Below, one piece after another: positions 13,301 through 28,300 of a DNA stretch of 64,000 nt. The stretch is from Lutraria lutraria. Lineage: Eukaryota; Mollusca; Bivalvia; Venerida; Mactridae. Position numbers and translations under genes: made by a program. The notes under the pieces were generated by a model, which saw only the letters and a program-made list of their open reading frames with translations, had not been told where the DNA came from and did not search any database. The DNA lies in contig OZ026840.1 in the NCBI GenBank assembly GCA_964023205.1, positions 13,006,603-13,070,602 on the forward strand, in the 5' to 3' direction. The stretch's first letter is position 1. Every line of letters starts with the position of its first letter.

Positions 13301-16300
13301 TCGCGCCAAAATGTTATACAAATGTTTAAAAATTATAAACACCAATAAAACATTGTTTTTACTTTTAATATTCACTTTTCGAACACTTCAGTGCTAAGGC
13401 CGTCTCATTAGATAGATATGCTAATAGTTGAAATGACCATCAAAATACAGATGTATACAGTGCTAATGATATATTATGCGTCTGGATAGATATCAAAATA
13501 TTTCCTCAAAATTTCAAAGGTTTGACAATAAACCATCTTAATAAGTGAACCGATATTAAGTCACAAAGCTGGTCCTTACATCGGAATTTTGCTGTAATAA
13601 AACGCAAAAGGGATGATCGACAGTCTAGTGGTAACGCGCTTGATTTCCAAACAAAAGGTCGTAGGTTAGAATCTCAGTGACATTTTTTTCAGTGTCCTCG
13701 TCGCAACTACCAAGCCAAGTGCCGACTGTGTTAAGAAAATATAATACCCCCATCACACTAGGGCCACGTTTGCACTACGTCCACCACGTCCTGACAGGAT
13801 GTGGCAAGAACCTGATTAACGTGATGAGGACGCAGTAGGCAATGGTTTAAGCGTGGTATGGTCTTCGTGGACGTGAAGGACGTGGTGGGACTTTTGACGT
13901 GTCGAAAAATAACGTGGCGGGGACGTGGTCAAATTAGAACGCATTGCTTACGTAGTAAGAACGTAACAGGGACGTGACTAAAACCTAGTTGGAACTTCAT
14001 TGACGCAGAAGAAGCGTGGTGCGGACTTGAAAAGACAGCAAGCGATTTTCACCGCGTTGTCACTGGGTTGTTACTACGCTTTTGTTACGTTAGTGAAGTT
14101 CTCACTACGTCTCAACCAGGTGTATGCTAAGACCATAGTACGTCCACATCACATTACAGAAGACTGCACTAGGTTGTAATTTTGCTCCGTCACGTCTTTA
14201 GTACGTTTGCAACAGGTGACCAGTACCTTCCTGTCAGGTTTTGAGCAATTGAAAAATATACTGGATTCATACCCCATTCTTTCATTTCAAGTCAAATATA
14301 TGTTAACAAATGAATGCAATTTGTCATTGTACCAGGACAACAAGCCATTTTTGATGCTCAAATTGCCATCTTCTAAATACGAAATAGAAGAAAAAGGAAC
14401 ATGAAGCAACCTAGATTATATTGTGTTAGTGCATGGCTATCAGCAGAGAGAAGACTTCTGTTCGGCCATCATGACCAGTTAAAATAAATGGACACATGGT
14501 ACAGTATACATACGGAGCTAGTGAATGCAATGAGGACATTATTGGGACCTAGGGAGAGCGCAGTCCAGTCTGCATGGACGTAGTGAGCACGTAATTGGGA
14601 CGTAGTATAAACGCAATAGACCTGTTGACAACGGGAAGCTGCACGTGTAATGACCTTACTGGGAACGTGATAGACGCAGTGAGAACCTGGCAAAAACGTT
14701 GTAAGGACGTAGTGAGAACCTGGGTGCATCATTTTTTCGAGTTTGACCCCGTCCCAGCCACGTCCATCAAAATTTTCAGTACGTGATGGGAATTTTGCGA
14801 GCGTGGTGTGGACGTGCTCTGGTGTGGTGGGGGCATACACTAGTGAACGGATGAGGCGCGTATCCGTGCATTACATCGGGTACACAAAGGAATCAGGAAA
14901 AACTATTACAATAGAGTATGGAGGTGAATGCTCGATGTTTCTTTATTTTATCTCCCCTTTCTCTGTGGCTGCTCTGAAATGACCATATATGTTGAATGGG
15001 CCGTTAAACAAAAGATAAATAAAACTTGGCGTATAAAAGAATAAATGTCTGCCTCTTTAAAGATATAAACTACTTACTTTGTAAGGCACTGACAAAGATC
15101 CTACCTCACTGAGTACACCACCGACCAATATTAACACAACCAACTCCTTCATCCTTAACCTAACACTGCTTTAATGTGACACAAGTTATCGAGTTTGTTA
15201 TTTATTAAAGCATGCGGTAGTTTATTATGGTTTCACGCTGCTTGAAAAAGTTTCAAACATAATTATACAGACTTATGTCTTTACTGTTTTGATTTTTTCA
15301 TCTATTTATATATCGAACGATTTTAGTACTTTGTTCATGTCTGCGAACATACGCTTATCTTTATTGGGTTATTTAATTCAGTGGGCGGAGTTTCAATACA
15401 GGAAGTTTATGCGTTTATGCGTAAGCAGTACCTAACTATAAGTCTTTGAAAATATAAATATTTGCGCGCTTTGAATGAATAAATGCTTACTAACTGCACT
15501 CAATAAAGCTACATACCGAGAAACTATGATTATTTAATACTCGTGAAAACCTGCGACCTAATTTAAAACAATACAAAATCACATTGTATTGTCTCAGTTA
15601 GCCATTCCTGATAACGTAGATACAATTGTATATAGTTTAATATAAAAAATAACTGTGACGTCAATAAAAAACCTTGGTATGATAATGATTGTAAAGTGGC
15701 TCAACATGAATTTTATAAAAAATTAAATGAATATAGGATGCATCAATCAGATTTAAATAGAACCAATATGACTAAGGCAAGAAGTAGATACAAAACTTTG
15801 ATAAGGAATAGTAAATTCAAATATGAACGATCTCAAACGAAACAATTAGAAAATATGAGATATAAGAATGCCAAAGAATATTGGAAATTGTTGAAAAATA
15901 CATGTATTAAACAAACAGATAATAACCAGTTAAATGCTAATATTTTTACAGAGTATTTCAAAGCAATCAATGACCCGCAATCGAATTTTTTCCAACCTGA
16001 TGATGATGTATTGTATTTTAATGACAGATATTTAAATGGTGAATTACATTGCATGTTTGAAGAATTAGATGAACATATAGTAAAAAATGAGGTATTAAAA
16101 GCGTGTAAAGACCTTAAATCTGGAAAATCATCTGGTCCAGATATGGTTTTAAATGAATTTTTTATATATGGCTGCAAAAGCGAAATATTTTTGAACTGTT
16201 TGACTCTTATTTTTGATAAGTTATTTAATATTGGATATTTTCCGGATGAATGGGCCGAGGGTTTTATAGTACCATTACATAAAAAGGGTGACAAAAATAA

Positions 16301-19300
16301 TCCAGGTAATTATAGAGGGATAACGCTTTTAAGTACATTGGGTAAATTATTCACAAAAATACTAAATAATCGACTTACACTTTGGGCTGAACATTATAAT
16401 GTATACATAGAAGCACAAGCTGGTTTTAGAAAGAATATGAGTACTGTAGACAACATTTTTATACTTCATGGAATAATCAACAAATTAATAAATGAAAACA
16501 AGAAATTATATGTTGCATTCATTGATTTTACAAAAGCCTTTGATTATATTGTTAGAGATGTTATGTGGTATAAACTGATTAAACTTGGTGTCCGTGGTAA
16601 AATGTTAGATATTGTTCGATCGTTGTATAATAATGTTAAAACAACATGCAGAGTTAAATATGATAATGTATTAGGGGAGGAATTTACTTGTTTATTAGGA
16701 GTTCGCCAGGGGGAAAGTCTCTCACCTTTTATTTTTTCTATGTACTTGAATGATATAGAAGAACATTTTATGTTAAATGGCTTTGACGGTGTCGATGTCG
16801 GTACGCTGAAGATGTTTTTATTATTATATGCCGATGATATTGTTATTATGTCTGAAAGGGAATCTGGTTTGCAATTAGGATTAAATCTGTTACAGGAATA
16901 TTGTCAAAAATGGAAATTAAGTGTAAATGTCGAAAAAAATAAAATTATGATTATGAAAAAGGGTGGGAAAAATAAAAGAAATATAACATTTATTTTCAAT
17001 AATAGAGAGTTAGAGATAGTAAATAAATTTAAGTATTTAGGAATCATTTTCACAACAGGGGGTTCTTTTAATGCTACGTATAAAGCACTGGCTGGTCAAG
17101 CGCTTAAATCATTATTTAAATTAAAATCATACTTAGTAAAATTTCCAAATATGTTAGTTAGTCATAAGTTAGATTTGTTTGATAAACTTATTGTTCCTGT
17201 ACTTTGCTATGGTAGTGAAATTTGGGGGTTTAACGATGTTAATAAATTAGAAACGATACACTTACAATTCTGCAAACAAATATTAGGTGTGAGAACACAA
17301 ACACAGAATAGTTTTATCTATGGGGAACTTGGTAGATACCCTTTAAAAATAAGATGCCTAAGTAATGTTATAAAATATTGGTTGAAAATTGTCCGAAGTC
17401 CGAAAGAACGATATATTCGTATTATTTATGTTATGATGTTAAACGCTCTAGAGCAAAACATAAACAATAAGTGCTGGGCAAGAAGTGTTAAAACTATTTT
17501 GGAATCGTGTGGTTTGCTTATGTTTGGTTAAATCAAGGAGTTGGAGATGAAAAAGCTTTTTTATATTCTTTTAAGACACGACTACAAGATAATTATTTAC
17601 AAATATGGAATAGTGATATAGAAGATTCTTCAAGAGCTAGAACTTATAAATTATTTAATACTTTTAGATTACAACCTTATTTAGATGTTATAAATGTCGA
17701 AAAATTTCGTATTGCCTTATGTAGATTAAGAACATCAGCTCATAGGTTAGAGATAGAAGCCGGAAGGTGGCACAAGCCTGTACAAACACCATATAATGAA
17801 AGAAAATGTAGGTTATGTACTGTTCTTGAAGATGAGTTTCATTTCTTATTTGAGTGTCCCTTATATAATGAAATTCGAAAAATGCATATAAAAAAATATT
17901 ATTGGAAGCGTGCAAACATCATTAAGTTTATAGAACTGATAAATTCTGAAAATAAAACTGTACTTAGAAATCTTGCCATGTATACTTATAAAGCTTTTAA
18001 ATTGAGAAACGAAACATTTTATGTAAATTAATATACTCTTATGCAACTTCTTCTCAACGTCTTACGTGAAATTGTAATATTACAAATAGTCTATACTCAC
18101 TGATCTACTATACATTTATATTTGATAACTAAATGCAAAGACACATGTATTTAAAAATTTTGGAAGTATTTTTCATGTATTATTTATCAAGTATTGTTGT
18201 TGTCAATGAACGTATGTTTATCATCATTATATTAGCAAAAATGTTTGATGTATATCAACATTACCAATGTCATTGATTTATATGTTTAAATTTGTTTAAA
18301 TGTTAATTTAGCAGATTACTATTGCCATTGACTTATATGTTTAAATTTGTGTAAATGTTATTTTGTGTACTATGTACTCATGGACTATAAAGTCCTATGT
18401 ATTGAAATAAAACCATATATATATAAAAAATAATGAAGAAATAACACAGTTCGAAAATGTATATGTGTTTTGTTGTGAAATCCACTTATCTATATAGTTT
18501 AATAAAAGGTTTTACTTAGAAGTTAATTATGTTAAGAGATATGTATCGTTGTTTTTTAACAAGTAATACACATCTGTGCCACGCGTGATTAAAACATTTT
18601 GTTTTACGTGTTCCTTTTTGGTACATCAAGAATAAATATCGTTTCCAGTAAGATAATTATAATCATCGATTTATAACTTACTTTTAAGTGATAAATTTTA
18701 TTATTAAATTATTTATTTTAAATAATGCCTTTAGCAAAATCTCGTCAAATTGTTGTCAGATCCTTTTTTCTTATTTTTTTTGCAATATCATTGAAGAAAT
18801 ACTGTGTTACATTTCTATATGTAATTCGTGATTAAAAAAGAAAATATCGGGATGTTTTTGTTGCAAGTGAAAGTCAGTTCCACTGAAAAGACATCTTTCT
18901 AGGTAAAATAAGACCTACTTTAATTTTAACACCCAAAAAGCTAATGGGGCTTTAAGCAAAATAGGTATGTACATAAAAACTACAGGGGCAATAAACACAC
19001 GCAAGTATATTATGTACAAGAAAACCATTGATGCTAAGCATCTCAAAGGGCCCAAAAATTATTTAGTCAACATTCATTATCATTAATAGTGGATTATCAA
19101 TGTAAAATCCAATGATCTAGAAAACAGCATGTTGACAGCAGCTATACCACACAGTAGAGGATCTTCTTTACTTCACCAGCCATAATGAACGTACCCCTAT
19201 AAAACTTGTTGTAATTTTATACATTCAAACTTAAGTTAATACTAAATTTAGACCCATCACGATAAGCACTGATAAGTTTGATCCGAATTTCGTGAAATTA

Positions 19301-22300
19301 TGAAATGAGGCTGTGTCGTCTATAACTATAACAAATACTACAGTCAGTAAGTTATATAGATACTAGATTTATATAGCGCCCTTTTCATACTGTTCGTACA
19401 TTCAAAGGCGCTTAACAACAACGAGGGAGCAGGTGCATCCTCTACCTGTGCAGATACAGCATGATCTGACCAGACGGACAGACTGAGAGAAAGTTGCGTA
19501 AACGTCCGCAAAATGGTATAGACTCTATCACTGCATAGTGCTCAGAATCTCAATCACTCAGACGCTCGTTATAAAACAGCGATCAGCTATCAAAGATCTA
19601 AATTTTTAGGACGGTCAAACGAAAAAACGACTAGTAGACTGCATGGATATTAAAATGGTTCCCGTTCCATGTCGCAGTGCATCTGGTACACACAGAGGCA
19701 GCGGGAACCAGTTTATACATGGATTCTCCCATTGCCCCAGTGACAACTGAGCAACTGCATTCCATATGGACTCCGCGCTCCAGCGCGGCTAATAATAAAA
19801 CTTTATTCTGGCCTGTCTGACTAACGTATGACTAACTGTTTGTGATTTATAATCATAACTCAACCATTGTCTTAATCATTTTCATACGCCTTTCGAATAT
19901 ATGATACTTGTAAATTGTGTGAGGATAGACCCTGCTTCACCATGGCGACGGCGCCTAGTAAATAATATTTCTTTCGTCCATTTGAGTTTAACGTCTCACC
20001 AATGAGACAGGATCATTTGACAACTTAGGAAGAAGACGCTTGGGTAGAACCACTGGCCTTTCGTAAGCTACCTGAACAGATTCCCCGTATGTGTAATGTG
20101 GTCCCGGCTGGGATTTTAACTCATAGCTGTGAGAGGCTAATCATTGCAAGTCAGGGACCCGAACCACTCGACCACGGGGTCCCACCTTTCTCCCAACTAG
20201 ATGTGAAATTGTACACGTACTTGTTTACCATAAAATACACTACGACATTCAAATTATAATTTGTATTTTGGATTTTTTTTATTGTACGCATAAATGGGAA
20301 AAAACCATGTGCACATATTCCTTATGTCATTGATAAGATATGTGTTGGCTAAAGATATTAATATACTTGATTGGTGATTTTACAAAGTTGGTTACGTGGT
20401 TTTACATGGGGCTTTTCTGTATGATTTGTTTCTTGGCTGCCAAGTTGAAATAAATACATAATTGTTTATTATCGGATTCTTTTGAAGTAGTCAAAATAGT
20501 CCGCTTTGATACAATTTAATAGACCGAAGTACAACGCGTTTTTCGAAGTATCGAATAAAAGAAGTTTTATCAAATAATTGTTATCATTTTTTTGTGCAGT
20601 TTTGTGTACCATAGGCAAGTATTTGCCGATCTGTAGATAAAGTTCTTTTTTAAATATTGTTAAACATTTTTTAATACTTGGAAGACGAAAAATACTTGTA
20701 ATTTAAGTACATCGTATTGAATATGTATAACAAAATAACGCAACTTAAACATCAATATAAATGATCATATTTAATAGCAAAGAATTAATACTAGTATATG
20801 ATCATTATCTAAGAATTTAGTCCAAATAGATATCTCGGATGCCGAGGTTTAAGAATTTCTTAACAGGTTTTATGTATTTAATTATTCCAGCTATTTCTTA
20901 TTCTTCATTTAATGGTATATTCTTTAAACAGTGATAGATAATGATTTCCTTTTTGTATATAATGTATATAAAAACATGTGCAGTGAAAAGTTTGAGATTC
21001 ACGGTACCAGCTATACATGTACTCGTATATACAAGTTTCAGAGAAAAAAACATGCCGAATTCTTTACTCACTTTTATTCCATATTTCATATCTACTGTAT
21101 TTTCATTTATTTTCGTTGGGCTCAATTTTCGTGGTTTTTACAAAAATGGTTATTTCGTGGGGTCATAAATTCCTGGATTTTGCTTTTTGAAAAGAAATCA
21201 GACCTTATCTCTGCAGTTACATTCGTGGGGATTTGATTTCGTGGATGACCCGACCAGTGAAATCCACGAAATTAAATCCCCAACGAAAATTAATGATTCC
21301 ACAGTATTTTAATTAATATACAATATATATAATTAAATGCGAAGTTTATTTTGCTGACCTAATATCAACATTTTAATGCGTGATCTAATTGGACTGCTAG
21401 CTGATAAGTGGTGTTCATACGGTACTATAACGGGAATTTAGGAATTTGATAAAATCCTACTTTTTGTTTCAACAGTGTTGATAACATCAAAGAAACTTCG
21501 CGACTGTCTTTTTAAAAGACATTTCTTGTAATTCCTTCAAACACCTCATACCTCTAAATAGGTTTAATAAATTATTTTTTTAAATGTTTTTTATCACTTT
21601 GTCATCAGACGTGTTCGTGACCAGGTAGTTTTCTTTTACCGTACCGAAACTGGAACATTTGAAAACCAAAGCCATCTCATCGACTTGGCATAAGTTATAG
21701 TTATCAAAATGAATGTGTTTATTGGAATTCTACCCCACACATAATTATGTATTGTTCTTTATAATACAAGTATGCCAACCTTTTGTATAGGTAGTCAGGT
21801 GTCATACTTTGATGACATTATTAGCTGTATACTATTTACGTCTATTCAATGCAACAAGGAAGTGCAACACCATACTTAGTTATATCCGATTGAATCATTT
21901 CAATCCATAAAAACCTACACCGTAATAATTCTAAAGCTCAAATGTTTTTCAATTGAGTTTTTTTTTTTGTAAGTACTGTATACGCTTTATTTTTCAAACA
22001 ATGATCAAAGTGACAAGATATATTAGCTTTGACAGAAGTATTTAGTTTGGAAGTTAAAATAATTTTTATACTGTGCAACTAGCGGGTACTTCGTGTTTTG
22101 CGTCAAATAAGTCACTCAGTACAGCGGTATACAGCAAAGTGCAACCTCTCCAAATCAACATCTTTTCGGAGCAGGAAAATCTATTCTGTTGTTTTTGAGA
22201 GGTTCAGTTGCTCAAGAGAGGTTAAATCAATAGTTAAATCATGAAATTGAAAAAAAGCAAGCTGTTGTTGAAGGGAGGTTGTTGCTCAAGAGAGGTAAAA

Positions 22301-25300
22301 CCAATAGTTAAATCATGAAATTGAAAAAAAGTCAAGCTGTTGTTGAAGGGAGGTTGTTGCTCAAGAGAGGTAAAACCAATAGTTAAATCATGAAATTGAA
22401 AAAAAGTCAAGCTGTTGTTGAAGGGAGGTTGTTGCTCAAGAGAGCCGCTTTGGAGAGGTTGTACTATATTTCCGTGGTAGCTATAAGAGGTTGTACTGTA
22501 TTTTTATCCCGCACCAGATCAACAAGTGTGTATAGGGGTATAACAAATACATAATCAACAGTAAAAAATGTCTCGGACATACATGTGTTTGAACCCATAG
22601 TTTATTAATATCAGAGTTCTACAGTCTAGGGGACTTATCTACCTATCTTTCCTCATCTATATAGAACCTTGAGAAAGAATAATGGCGGGAATGTATTGAA
22701 GTCCCTTACACTGTGAGTCGACGAAAATTAGAGTAACAAAAAATAAAACAACATACACAAATAATTTAGCTTTCTTTATTGTTATCTTATCAACCATAGA
22801 CATTTGTACACCTATTATTGTCGAGCTCGATTGCGGTCAGCTCGACATATTAGTCGCCCAATGACAATTGGGTGTCTGCATGTTAGTTACTGAGTTCGTC
22901 TGTTCGGATTCTCCTTGTCCGGGATGTGTCTCCATAATACAGGCATACAAGTTTGTTAATCACCAAGGGATGCTGTGTCGCGCACAAGACACAGGTCCGT
23001 AGCTCGAAGATCAAGGTCACACTTAGAGGTCAAAGGTCAAAATAGAGTACCTTGTTCTGGCTTTTGAAAATGATTTGGCATAATTATTCAATACCAAGAG
23101 ACTGTGTGTCGCCCTTAAGACACAGGTCCGTAGCTCCAAGGTCAAGATCACACTTAGAGGTAAAAGGTATTTCCCCTGACCAGGCTGTTTCTTCTGTATG
23201 CATTGAATAATTCTTATTTACTTGGCACAAATTTTTTCAACAATGAGTGGACGTGTCATGCGCAAAACCCTGGTCTGTAGGTCAAAGATCGTTCTTACAG
23301 GTCGAAATTATTTTCCCTCTTTCGGTATGAATTGAAGGATTTTGAAATAACTGGACATGTATGTTTACTTAAATTTATGCGACGATGTGTCCTGGGCAAC
23401 ACCCAGGTCGTAAGGACTAGGGTCAAGGTTACACTTTCGGGTCAAATGTATTTGTTTGCGGACAAGGATTTTGAAATAACTTGGTATAAAAGTTTACGTC
23501 AATGAGATGATGACATTGTGTCATGAACATCACACAGACTCATATAGTTCCAAGGTCAAGGTCATAAGCATTCTGAATAGCGGGCTCATCATGTTGCCCT
23601 TGTGAATTTAGTTTGATGAGTTCGATGATATATCGTGTGTGTTCACCTGATCGATATAGAATATCGATTTTCAATGGATATTACCTACATAATTCTTTGT
23701 TTTATTATTCGAAATGATAAAAAGACTATTCAAGCCATTAGGTTTTATTTCAGAAATAAGAAAACAAAAAAAGCAGATGTTTACATAAGAACATAAATAT
23801 GAAAATCACAATAAAATATATCGCCATATTGCTAAACATCATTAGCAGACATTGCCAAATCCAAAAATGTATTTATATAACCACATCATTGACATCAATC
23901 GAATCTACTCGGACATTTCCATAGCAGACATACATACCGCGTACATAAGTGTAAGGTTACAAATTTTCGTTATGCGGTTTCCGGGCACTAATTTTTCAAC
24001 ACGACTCGTTTTCATAAATCATTATCAGAATTGCAGTCTTTCAAACGTGTTTATCGTTCGCGATTGATAAAATGGGCATTAAGTTTACATTTAAAGAGAA
24101 ACAGGTTGTTTCCATAGATGGATTCCCAGGGTCGGCCATGATAGAAGTAGTCCGTGAACAACAACAACAAAATGGCGACCTGTCTATTATGTCCGCAATG
24201 TGTACACTACGGTAGCGCTAAGCACTGACCTGTGTTATTCTGCTCGGGGCATTATGGGTATTTTTAAAGGAACTACTTTCAAACTGGAAATTATAAACAA
24301 TAACATAGCGTGACGTTATCGTATGGTACACATTGGAGCCAAGCGTACTTCAACATTGCGTTTCATTGAATAATGAGTGTTATTGACGAAAGAATAAGAA
24401 TAGAAATGGTATTACGTATTCATTTTACATAACTAAACAAATTGTGTTAATAACATACAACCGATATGGTTGTTTTGACATTTTTAATCCTTCCGCGGAA
24501 CTATACTTTTAGCGTATGTATAACTATCTCAATGTGGATAGTAATCAGTTTTATGTATAGAGGTTAGACAAACGTAGTGACGTCACGCTATGTATAGAAC
24601 GATTATGTCCGAGGCACTTTTCTTTAGACAGACACCGAGGAGTTCCAGTGCACATGTTTCAGTGAAATATAATACACAACCGGAAGTTAATGTGTTACTA
24701 CATACTGGTATTTATACCAAACTGAACATCTACATTGTCCGTGTTACATTCGTCCGGGAAATCCGTGCAGACTGTTGTAAACCCATTAGAGAGAAGTTGG
24801 TCTATATAAAGATTCTGTAACATTTCTATATCGTAATCTTCTCCTGCTTCATCGTAGGAATAATTCGTGTTGTCAGGCTGGATGACTTCATCTCCGCTCG
24901 TAGACTGTACTCCAACTGTAAATCATAGAAAAACGCATGATAAAATCAAAGTGCTGGAAGTACTCATAGAAACTGAACATACACAGACTTACACTACACA
25001 ATGTGGAGCAGGAACCATGGCGGATATAGAAAAACATAGAACATATCCGCGAGCTGGTGACGGCTTTGGAAATCTGAATTATCGCTCTGTTTTCAAAGAG
25101 ATCCATCTATAAGAGCAATATGGTACAATAGTACCCGTTTATTTCTGACGTCCTTACACGTGAAATGAACCCCAATCTTCATTCAGCGAACAACTCATTA
25201 TAAAGATCAAATCAGCATAGAGTCAATCTCCTAACAAGGACATTTTTTTATTGTTTTGCTATATATTTAATCTATGTTTCAACTCGTTCAATGGAAACTT

Positions 25301-28300
25301 TTCAATTAAAAAATGTACCTAAAAATCGTTGTTGTTTTTTCTTATGGGTTATCTTGAGTACAAGTGTAGTCAGTATTTTACTGTATAACATAAAGTTAAT
25401 GCATGTACAAGTATCTTTACAAATTGGTATTGCATTTATAAATAAAAATAACAATGTATTTGTACAGTAAAGATTAAGACCAAACGAAAGCAAAGACATA
25501 TTTGAAAATGTAACACACATAATATAACAAAATATTTCGTGATAAATAAAACAATAAATAACCGTTCGTGAGCATGTAATTGCAATCATAAGCTACGTTG
25601 AACATTTCCCTGTTACTTCAAAATAGAAAACAGTTATAGTAATTTGTTAGTTTATGTTTAAACTTAGATATTTTACATCGTTTGTAGCGCAAGGTCTTAC
25701 AATTTATATTAACTACTCTCGGTGACTGTTTCCTGGATTCTGACCAGTACTCGCTCCGAAGGGATTGTCAAAGTCAACCACTGACGGGAATCGAACGTCC
25801 GACGCTCTAGCCCTACACCACTGTTAAGTTATCAAGGCTTAAAGTCAATATTTTAACTTCTAAAGATAGTTTAAGCCTGTCTTACTTAAACAATCAGGTA
25901 ATGGACTTGCAGCAGTCCAGGTCCCTGACGCACCGCAGACATACATTGTTTCGAATCCTTGACTAGGTAACAATGTATAATTCGCCTGACACGTTACAAT
26001 ACAAAAACGACCATAATCTGTCTTCCAGCCATTACAGACCTTGGCACCATTCACTGGTACATTTAATTCTTCACAGGGTGTGGCTGAAATCAACAATTCC
26101 TGTATTAAAGACTTGTCTGAAAGAAGTATTATTTCAATTGTGAGTCCAACAACTGGTCAGTATCAACAGACTATCCATTTAGCATATATATATATATTAT
26201 AAACATTAATCAATATCATTTCTTTTCTTATACCGAATGAAAATACAGTCAAACCTTTGTACAAAGACCACCTTTGGAAAGACAAAATGTGACCTTTATT
26301 GACAGGTGACTTTTTATTCTGGGGTCATATTGTTCTAAATAATCAATGACGCATTTTAAAAGAATGGCCTTTATTCACAAGGTGACTTTTATTCTGATGT
26401 GGCCGCTTACACAGGTTTGACGGTAGAAGACATTGTCTGTATATGTCTACATGTATAATAGTAAGATCTATGTACTTACGTCTAACTTTGATCTGGAAGC
26501 TGCACTCAGTACTCAGGCCGTTTAATGTTTTTGTTGCTACATACTGTATAGTATGGTCACCCCATGGAAACGTGAATACGGGTGAAGGGTAGTTAGAGAC
26601 AATGTCAAGGTCAGTCCCCATCGGGTCGTAGAAACTCGGAGGTACCCAACTAAATGTTTTCGTGATATCAGTTGCATTCACCTCAATGTCGCCACTGCAG
26701 TCGGTCATAACTGGAGGCTGAACATCTATAAATAGATACGATATGAAACATAACTAATAGTCAGGAGTACTTGCCCCTTATCTGTTACACACAATTGTGT
26801 GAACCTCAACGCCGGGAACCAGGCTACATGACTAATAACTGCTACAAACTTTTGTGTGAACTTCATCACTGCTTCACACTATTGTGTGAACGTCAAGACT
26901 GGGAACCAGAATTGTGATCATGAATACCAGTTGATAATTTAAACCTATTCGTTGCTTTTTGGAAACTTAACGACAGTCCAGATTTCCATATCCGTCACAC
27001 GCTCGGTGCGCACAGCCACTACTAATCCTCCATGCAACTGTTAAACTAGTTGCCGTTCCTTATTGCAGTACACGTATTTTCAGTACTTTGATATCAGTGT
27101 TCAAACGTTATGAATGTGTTAATAAAATGAAATCTAGGGTAAAATAATACCATTATCGCAGAGTTGTCCGTCCCAGCCCTCGGCACAATCGCACCGGAAG
27201 TCACCTAAAAGGTTAACACATGTAGCACCATTCATGCAGGGGGAACTATCACAGTGATATGCGACTGAAAATAAACCGGAGATATGGAAACATTTAATTA
27301 CATACATGTGTATATCAAATTGTCAGAGCAGTTTATGGCCATTATGATGACTTATTTAATAAAATACATAATTTATATCAGTTTAAATTATGTTCTTTTT
27401 ATTCAGCATGAACGGTCCGCATGGTATCCGTCACCTCTTATTTCAGGAATTAACCGGACAAAATTTGTAAAAAGCCTCGATTATCCGAAATCGTCGGGAC
27501 CGAAATATTATTTCGGATAGTCCTCGGTTTCGGATAACACGATTCGGATGATCGAGATTATGTTACATTGAATTACAATGTATATAGGGGTAAATCGGGT
27601 CCGAAAATTCATTTCGGATATCACTAGGTTTTCGGATAATCCGAGTTCAGATATTTGTGATTTTACTGCATTTGTTATATTTGGTCCAAATTCATGATTT
27701 TACGGATAATCGTGATTTTACTTACATAGACATTGTGGAGGATCTCCGCTCCAACTGAAATCATCCTGACATGTTCTTACTGAGTCACCGCCTGTCATGT
27801 TGTAATCAGGATCGCACGTGTATATTGTTAATCCCCCGTAATACGTGCTGGTGACAATTGTAGAACCATCATCTATACTGTCAGGATATCCACATTCCAC
27901 GCCTGTTTTATTTAATTCAATAATGAGTAAATGTCACCAGATTTTATTGTTCATCATTGAAGGACATGAGCCCGTGTACAATCTATTATTAAATCACAAC
28001 AAAGCCTAAAGCCTGGCAAAGACTTTGGATAATTTATTATCGACCTATTCACAATGGTTCTATTTTTTTAAAGTCGGTGTATGTAAAACATGATGACGTC
28101 ATGCCACATGATAATAAGTATTTACATGATGAGATATGTATGCAATACCAGAACGTTTTTCAAAAAATATCTGATATCCCCAATTGGATATAATTTATAT
28201 TACTAAACGATGTAAATGTATAGGATATTTTCAATGCCTTTCTATTCTTATAATAATAAAAGTCTTTTTCTGAATTTGAATAAGGATGTTTACTTTATGT

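Larger units (their letters stand above)
18431..25885. other. Part of the 16-kb intron of gene L
   Basis: No supported exon. Apart from the listed repeats, 18.4-19.3, 20.2-20.9, 21.3-22.1, 23.6-24.3 and 24.6-25.7 kb hold AT-rich sequence without recognisable content. Confidence 0.5.

Noticed and set aside
14469..14982. Open frames of 60-120 codons on both strands
   Set aside because: They fall inside the ACGT-rich DNA transposon; no domain, and overlapping on opposite strands.
22128..23600. CRISPR-like array from regularly spaced repeats
   Set aside because: Eukaryotic context, diverged units, no short identical repeat with unique spacers.
24172..24228. Short frame with CLLCPQC after a good Kozak context
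   Set aside because: Only 18 codons, no further exon recognised; could be chance.
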